From Firmicutes bacterium UBA1191 (lineage in GTDB: Bacteria > Bacillota > Clostridia > Peptostreptococcales > Anaerovoracaceae): a stretch of DNA of 45,406 bases. The position numbers were made by a program, and so were the translations under genes. Below, in pieces: positions 7,959 through 13,819 of the stretch; the stretch's first letter is position 1; each line of letters opens with the position of its first letter. The notes below the pieces were generated by a model, which was not told the DNA's origin, searched no databases, and worked only from the letters and a program-made list of their open reading frames with translations. The stretch covers positions 4,349 through 49,754 of the forward strand of contig DBYH01000022.1 of the NCBI GenBank assembly GCA_002310095.1, read 5' to 3'.

Positions 7959-7987
7959 AAAGTAGCACGGCATCCGGATGTTGTCAA
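7959..7987 (-). promoter_or_regulatory. Promoter of the trp leader and trpB2
   Basis: On the minus strand TTGACA (7982-7987) and TACTTT (7959-7964) are spaced by 17 bases. The predicted RNA start is near 7952, giving a short leader before the peptide ATG at 7926. The layout TTGACA-17-TAnTTT is matched by the promoter of the second aromatic leader. Confidence 0.85.
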
Positions 7988-8018
7988 GAAAAAGTTTTTA
8001 TATTGTATTCCGGAGGGG

Positions 8019-8027
8019 TGATATAAT
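8019..8027 (+). promoter_or_regulatory. Extended -10 promoter placing RNA start at the next ATG
   Basis: TGATATAAT is a full extended -10 (TG-n-TATAAT). Its last base is 8 positions before the A of the ATG at 8035, so transcription would begin at or within a base of the start codon. GGAGGGG (8012-8018) is upstream of the -10 and would not be in this RNA. No good -35 is visible. Confidence 0.6.
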
Positions 8028-8034
8028 AACTGAC

Positions 8035-8904
8035 ATGGAACGTGAAAGATTCAGCAGATGGCCTGAGGCCCTGATCATCCTTCAGTCGGTCATTTACGGC
8101 TTTGGAGATCCTATTTCAAAAATTGCATTCGAGGTCACGCCGGTCTATACGATGATGTCGGTGCGGTATTTGATTGCTTTCATTATCTGCGCTGTCATTT
8201 TTCGCAGGAAGATCATCCACACGCTGAAGACGGTGCCTGTCAGAGCGTGGCTCATCCCGGGAGTATGCATCGGGATGAGTTACATACTCAACAATGTCGC
8301 GCTGTCCATGACGGATGCTACGTCGGTCGCCTTTCTGCGTTCTCTTTCAGTCATTATGACGCCAGCGCTGGCTTTTATCGCGTATCGGACGCGCTACAGT
8401 TGGCAGCTAATTCTGATTCAGTTAACGGTACTGCCGGGCACGTATCTTCTCTGTGTCAGAGGCGGTTTGTCCGGATTCGGCGCCGGAGAAATTGTGGCTC
8501 TGGCCGCCGCCGCTCTCATGGCCGGCGCGCTCGTGTTCAGCAAGAACTATCTGGAGATGGTTGACCCGGCGAGCATGACGTCTCTTCAGGCGGGCTGTTC
8601 CGCGGCGCTCGCGCTGATCGGATGCGTATTTATGGAAGGCGGGCTGCGCCTTGAGACGACTACCGGGACAGCCTGGCTGATCATTCTCTATCTGGCGGTC
8701 ACCTGCACTTTTCTCGGGTATCTGATGCAGAATCTGGCGCTTACAAAGATCTCCGACCGCGCTGTCGCGCTGCTGCAGAGCCTCTGCCCTGTCATGACAG
8801 CGTTGTTCGCGTTGCTTTTGCTCGGAGAACAACTGTCGGCAGCCGGTGCTGCCGGGGCGCTGATTATCCTGATTTGTGTTGCGGCAGGAGCGGTAATGAG
8901 ATAA
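8035..8904 (+). CDS. EamA/DMT-family transporter
   Basis: This 289-residue protein has about ten hydrophobic segments in two five-helix halves, the EamA duplication of the drug/metabolite transporter superfamily. The first half contains the PISKIAFEVTPVYTMMSVRYLIAF motif region, and the second half has the equivalent SDRAVALLQSLCPVMTALFALLLLGE. These carriers usually export amino acids or other metabolites; the substrate cannot be read from sequence. An in-frame ATG at 7978 is rejected because it precedes the promoter. The ATG at 8035 has no Shine-Dalgarno at useful spacing, and the upstream promoter suggests a leaderless message. It lies between the two aromatic attenuators, divergent from trpB2, so an aromatic substrate is possible but unproven. 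Confidence 0.88.
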   Translation: MERERFSRWPEALIILQSVIYGFGDPISKIAFEVTPVYTMMSVRYLIAFIICAVIFRRKIIHTLKTVPVRAWLIPGVCIGMSYILNNVALSMTDATSVAFLRSLSVIMTPALAFIAYRTRYSWQLILIQLTVLPGTYLLCVRGGLSGFGAGEIVALAAAALMAGALVFSKNYLEMVDPASMTSLQAGCSAALALIGCVFMEGGLRLETTTGTAWLIILYLAVTCTFLGYLMQNLALTKISDRAVALLQSLCPVMTALFALLLLGEQLSAAGAAGALIILICVAAGAVMR

Positions 8905-8940
8905 TATAAAGACAACAATAGTATGGACCGGGAGGTTGTT

Positions 8941-9564
8941 ATGAGACGTTGCGTCATTGTCGGTGGAGCAGGAATAGAAAGGTACGACGTTGTTCGTGCG
9001 CGGCTTCGCGGCGATGACTTTTTTGTGTTCTGCGACAGCGGCCTGAAGCATATGGAAGGACTTGGCGTAAAGCCGAACCTGATTGTGGGGGATTTTGATT
9101 CCCACGCAAACCCTCAGATGGATGTGGAGACCATCGTCCTGCCGAGAGAGAAGGATGATACGGATACTGTTTTTGCGGCGAAGGAGATGACGGCGCGCGG
9201 ATTTGAAGAGTTCCTGCTGGTTGGCGTAATCGGGGCCAGGCTGGACCACACTATCGCGAATCTGTCGATTCTCCTCATGCTGGATACGGCAGGCAGGAAG
9301 GCAAAGGCAATAGACGACTTTTCTGAAATGGAGATCGTATCATCAAAAAAGGCGTTGATTGATGACTCATATCCGTTCTTCTCACTGCTCAACATAACCG
9401 GCGAGGCGGAAGGCGTAACGATAAGGAACGCCAAGTACCCGCTCGAGGACGCGGCGATAGAATGCGATTATCAGTACGCGGTGAGCAATGAAGTCCTGCC
9501 AGGCGAGACCGCTGAGGCGTCGGTCGCAAAGGGCAGACTTCTCCTTATAAAGATATTCAGTTAA
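8941..9564 (+). CDS. thiN: Thiamine pyrophosphokinase
   Basis: This 207-residue cytosolic enzyme converts thiamine and ATP to thiamine diphosphate. The metal and ATP site motifs are present: LIVGDFDS (about residue 44), PREKDDTDT and GVIGARLDHTIANL. The C-terminal beta domain that binds thiamine is complete. An ATG at 8923 lies upstream, but GGGAGG (8930-8935) fits the ATG at 8941. It starts 36 bases after the DMT transporter and is probably co-transcribed. No THI-box riboswitch is seen. It is the only vitamin gene in the region. Confidence 0.93.
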   Translation: MRRCVIVGGAGIERYDVVRARLRGDDFFVFCDSGLKHMEGLGVKPNLIVGDFDSHANPQMDVETIVLPREKDDTDTVFAAKEMTARGFEEFLLVGVIGARLDHTIANLSILLMLDTAGRKAKAIDDFSEMEIVSSKKALIDDSYPFFSLLNITGEAEGVTIRNAKYPLEDAAIECDYQYAVSNEVLPGETAEASVAKGRLLLIKIFS

Positions 9565-9571
9565 AAAGTCG

Positions 9572-9600
9572 TTGACATGCTGTTTTATATGTGTTAGTTT
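9572..9600 (+). promoter_or_regulatory. Promoter of the aromatic leader operon
   Basis: TTGACA (9572-9577) and TAGTTT (9595-9600) are spaced by 17 bases, directly after the thiN stop. RNA would start near 9607, about 44 bases before the leader-peptide ATG. Confidence 0.75.
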
Positions 9601-9650
9601 AATTTACGTAATTAAAGCGTTGCATTGAATTGTGCGCGCGGGAGACACAA

Positions 9651-9746
9651 ATGGCTAAAACAATCAACATCGCAAAAGCATATTACTGGTTTTATTTCGG
9701 CTTTACCGGCGCTGACGGTAGGGTTAATTTGCGATGTGAGAGTTAA
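9651..9746 (+). CDS. Aromatic leader peptide (31 aa, YYWFYFGF core)
   Basis: A 31-codon frame preceded by GGGAGA begins MAKTINIAKA, continues YYWFYFGFTGADG and ends RVNLRCES before TAA. Seven of eight consecutive codons specify Tyr, Trp or Phe, so a ribosome would stall here when any aromatic aminoacyl-tRNA is scarce. An intrinsic terminator follows 27 bases after the stop. The order Lys-Ala, then Tyr, then an aromatic run, then Phe-Thr matches the Trp leader at 7858-7926. This is the sensor of an attenuator for the symporter operon. Confidence 0.88.
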   Translation: MAKTINIAKAYYWFYFGFTGADGRVNLRCES

Positions 9747-9748
9747 TA

Positions 9749-9761
9749 GCTGAGTGTAATA
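9749..9761 (+). promoter_or_regulatory. Candidate switching segment of the aromatic attenuator
   Basis: GCTGAGT (9749-9755) followed by GTAATA (9756-9761). GTAATA is complementary to TATTAC (9681-9686), the two Tyr codons of the leader. The Trp attenuator has the same arrangement: GCTGAGT overlapping a segment complementary to the codons just before its stall site. TTGCGATG (9729-9736) is also shared. The alternative antiterminator pairing is not resolved here. Confidence 0.45.
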
Positions 9762-9773
9762 CAGTTGTTTTCG

Positions 9774-9806
9774 AAGCGTCACAGGTTAACCTGGGGCGCT
9801 TTTTTT
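9774..9806 (+). terminator. Attenuator terminator upstream of the SSS symporter
   Basis: AAGCGTC pairs with GGCGCTT, enclosing the perfect inner palindrome CAGGTTAACCTG, and six or more T follow. It precedes the symporter ATG by about 50 bases and lies after the leader peptide, so it must be conditionally bypassed for the operon to be expressed. Confidence 0.88.
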
Positions 9807-9856
9807 AAGGGTCATCGGTATTTAGAGAAAGTTACAGTTATTTGAAAGGATTATTT

Positions 9857-11416
9857 ATGAACGCGACAACAGTACTGACATTGCTCCTCATAATCATCTT
9901 CTTCACAGTAATGATGACGATAGGAGTAAGGACAAGAAAACATGCCAGAGATGTGTCGGGATTCGTACTTGGTTCAAGGAACGTCGGACCGTGGCTGTCT
10001 GCTTTTGCATTCGGAACGTCATACTTTTCGGCGGTAATCTTCGTCGGATACGCGGGACAGTTCGGATGGAACTTCGGAATAGCATCCACGTGGATCGGTC
10101 TTGGCAACGCCTTTATCGGCTCGCTCCTGGCGTGGCTGATTCTGGGAAGACGTACGAGAATCATGACAAATCATCTGGACAGCCGCACGATGCCTGACTT
10201 CTTCGGATCAAGATTCGGCTCGCAGAAGCTCAGGGTCACGGCTTCAGTTATTACTTTCGTCTTTCTGATCCCGTATACAGCATCTCTGTACAACGGACTT
10301 TCGAGACTTTTCGCGATTGCGTTTCCGGGCATCGATTACGCGGTATGCGTAGTGGTGATGGCGGCGCTGACATGCGGATACGTAGTTCTGGGAGGCTACA
10401 TGGCCACAGCCACCAACGACTTCATCCAGGGCTGCATCATGCTGATCGGCATCGCCGCTGTAATACTCGCGGTAATGCACGACAACGGAGGCCTGACAAA
10501 AGCCATGGAGACGCTGGCTACGGGAGACAACGGAGGATGGCAGTACGCATCGTTCCTTGGAGCAGATCCTGTTTCGCTGTTCTTTGTAATAATGCTCACA
10601 TCCCTTGGAACATGGGGACTGCCTCAGATGGTGGGCAAGTTCTACGCCATCACAAACGAGGACGCGATCAAGAAGGGCACGGTAATATCGACATTCTTCG
10701 CCCTGGTGGTAGCGGGCGGATGCTACTTCCTCGGAGGATTCGGAAGGCTCTACGACATCAACGTCGAAGCAGACGGTTTCGACTCGATCATTCCGAGCAT
10801 GCTTTCCACACTTCCGGCGGCGATAATAGCGATAATCATCGTGCTGGTCCTCTCAGCATCCATGTCAACGCTTTCGTCTCTGGTCCTGACGAGTTCATCG
10901 ACCATAACTCTGGACTTCATCGCGCCGCTTAAGAAGAGCCCGATAAAGGAGACGACGAAAGTTGTGATCATGCGCACATTCATCGTGGTATTCGTCATCA
11001 TTTCGGCGTACATCGCCATCAGACAGGCTCACGCCAAGAGCCTGTTCATAGCTCAGATGATGGGTATCTCGTGGGGCGCCCTGGCAGGGTCGTTCCTGGC
11101 GCCGTTCATGTACGGTTTGTACACGAAGCACGTCTCAAGAGTGGCAGTCGCGTGCTGCTTCATCTGGGCGTCGGGTCTTGAGATCATCCAGCTGTTCATT
11201 TCACTGGGCATGCTCGATGTATCAGGAAGCGAGCTCCTGAGCTTCGTCTTCAGAAACTCGCTGTACTCAGGCGTATTCGGAATGGTCGGAGGCCTGATCA
11301 TAGTGCCGATCGTAACTGCGCTGACGAGGAGCGCCATACCGGATAACACAGAAGAAATATTCAGCTGCTACAAGTCCAAGAGGACGGTCGGAATCACCGA
11401 CAATCTGGGCAAATAG
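9857..11416 (+). CDS. Solute:sodium symporter (SSS family)
   Basis: This 519-residue membrane protein has about thirteen hydrophobic helices and SSS-family features: GSRNVGPWLSAFAFGTSYFSA near residue 40, the glycine-rich region around GYVVLGGYMATATNDFIQG, and VLSASMSTLSSLVLTSSS (about 330), matching the sodium-site helix. The family includes PutP, PanF, ActP and phenylacetate permeases. The operon partner, a phenylacetate-CoA-ligase-like enzyme, and the aromatic leader suggest aryl-acid or aromatic amino-acid uptake. The substrate is inference. AAAGGA lies six bases before the ATG at 9857; an in-frame TTG at 9842 is less likely. Confidence 0.9.
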   Translation: MNATTVLTLLLIIIFFTVMMTIGVRTRKHARDVSGFVLGSRNVGPWLSAFAFGTSYFSAVIFVGYAGQFGWNFGIASTWIGLGNAFIGSLLAWLILGRRTRIMTNHLDSRTMPDFFGSRFGSQKLRVTASVITFVFLIPYTASLYNGLSRLFAIAFPGIDYAVCVVVMAALTCGYVVLGGYMATATNDFIQGCIMLIGIAAVILAVMHDNGGLTKAMETLATGDNGGWQYASFLGADPVSLFFVIMLTSLGTWGLPQMVGKFYAITNEDAIKKGTVISTFFALVVAGGCYFLGGFGRLYDINVEADGFDSIIPSMLSTLPAAIIAIIIVLVLSASMSTLSSLVLTSSSTITLDFIAPLKKSPIKETTKVVIMRTFIVVFVIISAYIAIRQAHAKSLFIAQMMGISWGALAGSFLAPFMYGLYTKHVSRVAVACCFIWASGLEIIQLFISLGMLDVSGSELLSFVFRNSLYSGVFGMVGGLIIVPIVTALTRSAIPDNTEEIFSCYKSKRTVGITDNLGK

Positions 11417-11445
11417 GGCATATGCCGCAAAGGCAGCCCGAGGGC

Positions 11446-11454
11446 TGATATAAT
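11446..11454 (+). promoter_or_regulatory. Internal extended -10 before the CoA ligase
   Basis: TGATATAAT lies in the 54-base gap after the symporter, directly behind a short hairpin CAGCC-CGAG-GGCTG (11434-11447) without a T-run. RNA would start near 11461. The ligase and ACT gene may thus have a second promoter not governed by the leader. No -35 is convincing. Confidence 0.45.
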
Positions 11455-11470
11455 ATACAAGGAGAAAAAC

Positions 11471-12778
11471 ATGACGAACTATTATCAGAAGGAAATCGAA
11501 ACCGCACCGAGGGAAGAGATCCTGAAGATCCAGAACGAGAAGATTCGCAAACAGGTAAAGCATGTTTACGAGAACGTTCCCTATTACAGGAATCTGATGG
11601 AGGAGAAGGGACTCACGCCTGATGACATACAGAGCGTGGACGACATCAAAAAGCTGCCGTTCCTCTCTAAGGCAGACTTAAGAGACAGCTATCCTTACGG
11701 AATGCTGGGCGTGGACCTGAAGGACTGCGTCAGGATACATTCGACATCGGGCACGACAGGCAAGCGCGTCGTGGCATTCTACACACAGAACGACATCGAC
11801 CTGTGGAATGAGTGCTGCGCCAGAGCCATTGTGGCGGCGGGCGGAAACGAAGACGACGTCTGCCAGGTATGCTACGGATACGGACTCTTCACCGGAGGCC
11901 TTGGCCTTGACGGAGGTTCACACAAAGTAGGATGCCTGACCCTGCCGATGTCATCGGGTAACACGGACCGCCAGATCCAGTTCATGATGGACCTGGGAGC
12001 GACTATCATCTGCTGCACGCCTTCATACGCGGCGTTCATCGGGGAATCCCTGGCCGAGAGAGGCTACAAGCCTGAGGACAACAAGCTCAAGGCGGGAATC
12101 TTCGGAGCGGAGCCTTGGACGGAGGAGATGCGCCGCAGCATAGAGAAGAGCCTGGGCATCAAAGCCTATGACATATACGGACTCACCGAAACGAGCGGAC
12201 CGGGAGTCGCCTACGAGTGCGAAGAGCAGACAGGAATGCACATCAACGAAGACCACTTCTACGCTGAGATCATAGACCCGGATACGGGGGAGGTCCTGCC
12301 TGAAGGGTCAAAGGGCGAGCTGGTGTTCACAGCGCTGGATAAGGAAGCTTTCCCGCTTTTGCGCTACAGGACACGCGACATATGCGTCCTCACCCGCGAG
12401 AAATGCTCCTGCGGACGAACACACGTCAAGATGTGCAAGCCGATGGGCAGAAGCGACGACATGCTCATCATCCGCGGAGTCAATGTATTCCCGAGCCAGA
12501 TCGAGACTGTACTCCTGAACGAAGGATACACTCCGAACTACCAGATCGAGATCGGAAGAAAGAACAATACGGACACCCTGGACATCTACGTTGAGGCGGA
12601 TCCGGCCAAGATTTCCGACAAGATTGCCGACATACAGGACATGGAGGCCGGCCTGGCGTCCGCAATGCGCACGATGCTCGGCATAGGACCGAAGATCCAC
12701 CTCGTACCGCCTAAGACTATTACCAGAAGCGAAGGCAAGGCAGTAAGAGTAATCGATAACCGTAAACTGCACGATTAA
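11471..12778 (+). CDS. Phenylacetate-CoA ligase-like enzyme (PaaK family)
   Basis: This 435-residue adenylate-forming enzyme activates an aromatic carboxylate to its acyl-CoA with ATP. The P-loop STSGTTGKRVVAF is near residue 94, followed by CYGYGLFTGG, DIYGLTETSGPG and LLRYRTRD. The C-terminal domain with GRSDDMLIIRGVNVFPSQIE and the Cys segment CSCGRTH are typical of PaaK. In anaerobes and archaea this subfamily often sits with indolepyruvate oxidoreductase and an ACT protein and acts on phenylacetate, 4-hydroxyphenylacetate or indoleacetate. The present neighbours match in part: an ACT protein follows by 12 bases, but no oxidoreductase is in the window. AGGAG precedes the ATG. Confidence 0.9.
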   Translation: MTNYYQKEIETAPREEILKIQNEKIRKQVKHVYENVPYYRNLMEEKGLTPDDIQSVDDIKKLPFLSKADLRDSYPYGMLGVDLKDCVRIHSTSGTTGKRVVAFYTQNDIDLWNECCARAIVAAGGNEDDVCQVCYGYGLFTGGLGLDGGSHKVGCLTLPMSSGNTDRQIQFMMDLGATIICCTPSYAAFIGESLAERGYKPEDNKLKAGIFGAEPWTEEMRRSIEKSLGIKAYDIYGLTETSGPGVAYECEEQTGMHINEDHFYAEIIDPDTGEVLPEGSKGELVFTALDKEAFPLLRYRTRDICVLTREKCSCGRTHVKMCKPMGRSDDMLIIRGVNVFPSQIETVLLNEGYTPNYQIEIGRKNNTDTLDIYVEADPAKISDKIADIQDMEAGLASAMRTMLGIGPKIHLVPPKTITRSEGKAVRVIDNRKLHD

Positions 12779-12790
12779 GGAGGAACGACA

Positions 12791-13195
12791 ATGGCTATTA
12801 CACAATTATCAATATTTCTCGAGAACAAGCCGGGAACACTGCATGATACAGTGAAACGCATCTCAGAGGCGGGAGTCAACATCCGCGCCATGACCATAGC
12901 CGAAGTAAGGGATTTCGGCATTCTGAGGATCATCGTAGACGATGTTGCAAAGGCCATGGAAGTCCTTCAGGACGATCACATCATCACCACGACGGAGGTC
13001 GTATCGGCGGTGATGGAGGACAAGGCCGGAGCGCTGTACGACATTCTTCAGGCCCTTGAAGCGGCCAACGTCAACATCGAGTACATGTACGCCTACACAG
13101 GCGAAGTCACCGGAAGCGCCAACGTGGTGTTCCGTGTGGATGACATCGAAGGAGCCGAAGCAAAGCTCAGAGAGGCTGGAGTAGAGGTGCTCTAA
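12791..13195 (+). CDS. Tandem ACT-domain protein
   Basis: This 134-residue protein is made of two ACT domains, about 1-66 (ITQLSIFLENKPGTLHDTV) and 70-134 (VVSAVMEDKAGALYDILQAL). Each has the beta-alpha-beta start with the N/D-K-x-G-x-L ligand loop. ACT domains bind amino acids. Such stand-alone double-ACT proteins accompany PaaK-type ligases, where they probably sense aromatic amino acids and modulate the ligase. AGGAGG before the ATG and the 12-base gap indicate co-translation with the ligase. The exact ligand is inference. Confidence 0.9.
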   Translation: MAITQLSIFLENKPGTLHDTVKRISEAGVNIRAMTIAEVRDFGILRIIVDDVAKAMEVLQDDHIITTTEVVSAVMEDKAGALYDILQALEAANVNIEYMYAYTGEVTGSANVVFRVDDIEGAEAKLREAGVEVL

Positions 13196-13199
13196 ATGC

Positions 13200-13220
13200 A
13201 AAAGCAGCCCGAAGGGCTGC
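13200..13220 (-). terminator. Terminator of hypA
   Basis: GCAGCCC and GGGCTGC form a 7-bp stem with a 3-base loop. On the minus strand TTTT follows, one base before the hypA frame ends. On the plus strand there is no T-run, so it is a weaker stop for the ACT operon. Confidence 0.65.
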
Positions 13221-13221
13221 G

Positions 13222-13563
13222 CTACTCTATTTCGATAGTGTCGATGTAGAACTCTTTGCCGATCTCCGACTGTCGGCCCTGACCGCCGCAGTAGGGACAT
13301 TCGAATGACAGGAGCTGTTTCTTGAACAGCTTACCGCAGCTGTCGCACCGCAGCTTCGGTTCGACTTTGACAAAATCAAGGGAGGCGCCCTCGCAGAGGG
13401 TGCCTTCTGCTACTATTCCGAAGTATGTCTGCATGGCTTCTCCAACGTATCCGGAGTAATCTCCGATGACCATGTTTACCTTCAGAACGCGGTTTCCGCC
13501 GTTTTCACGGCAGTGTTCGTCCGCTATTTTAACTATTTTTTGTGTTACAGGCAGTTCGTGCAT
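13222..13563 (-). CDS. hypA: Hydrogenase nickel-insertion protein HypA
   Basis: This 113-residue protein begins with the invariant MHE, whose His2 is the nickel ligand. It carries a zinc ribbon formed by CDSC and CPYC (about residues 74-94). HypA delivers nickel to [NiFe] hydrogenase precursor, and in some species to urease. The long open frame upstream to 13731 is rejected because MHELPVTQK is the family start. No Shine-Dalgarno is seen; instead TATAAT lies 6 bases before the ATG, implying a leaderless mRNA. hypCDE are 3 kb away on the opposite strand; hypB and hypF are not in the window. Confidence 0.93.
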   Translation of the reverse strand: MHELPVTQKIVKIADEHCRENGGNRVLKVNMVIGDYSGYVGEAMQTYFGIVAEGTLCEGASLDFVKVEPKLRCDSCGKLFKKQLLSFECPYCGGQGRQSEIGKEFYIDTIEIE

Positions 13564-13569
13564 GGGTTC

Positions 13570-13598
13570 ATTATAAAGGAAATAATTGTAAACGACAA
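13570..13598 (-). promoter_or_regulatory. hypA promoter, RNA start at the ATG
   Basis: On the minus strand TTGTCG (13593-13598) and TATAAT (13570-13575) are spaced by 17 bases. Six bases separate the -10 from the hypA ATG, so the first transcribed base would be at the A of AUG or within a base of it. Confidence 0.65.
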
Positions 13599-13693
13599 CA
13601 AAAATGAGCGGTAATAGTGTTGGTTTTTTATGGTAATCAATAAAAACCCCCAAAATGGTCAAAAAATATTGTCTGACAATAAAAAATTCTAAA

Positions 13694-13711
13694 AAGTTTT
13701 GTGCAAAACTT
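13694..13711. promoter_or_regulatory. Palindromic operator candidate upstream of the NSS operon
   Basis: AAGTTTTG and CAAAACTT are perfect inverted arms around TG. The element ends 13 bases before the -35 of the promoter at 13725. A second inverted repeat, ATTGTC-T-GACAAT, lies at 13668-13680. Both look like dimeric regulator sites. They fall in the 161-base AT-rich space between the divergent hypA and NSS promoters, where nothing else is seen. Confidence 0.5.
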
Positions 13712-13724
13712 ACAAAACTAACTC

Positions 13725-13753
13725 TTGACACGGTGTGTATGGCTGACTATAAT
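13725..13753 (+). promoter_or_regulatory. Consensus promoter of the NSS-MetS operon
   Basis: TTGACA (13725-13730), 17-base spacer, TATAAT (13748-13753): an exact match to the sigma-A consensus. The predicted 5' UTR of about 60 bases is AT-rich with no obvious structure. Confidence 0.92.
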
Positions 13754-13819
13754 GTAGAAGTCTTTTATTATAATCATTTAATGGAATTATATCATTATTA
13801 AAGAAGGAGAGTGTTTGAA

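Noticed and set aside
7622..8034. T-box riboswitch upstream of trpB2
   Set aside because: No AGGGTGG-type T-box sequence or specifier-loop layout is visible on the minus strand. The Trp-rich leader peptide with terminator explains the region better.
7978..8034. N-terminal extension of the DMT transporter from ATG 7978
   Set aside because: It lies upstream of the extended -10, runs across the trp promoter and adds non-family sequence.
10345..10932. 195-codon plus-strand frame inside the SSS symporter
   Set aside because: Arg/His-rich out-of-frame translation of a clearly conserved membrane protein; no ribosome site.
13564..13731. Upstream extension of hypA
   Set aside because: The invariant MHE start at 13563 fits the family, and the promoter lies inside the proposed extension.
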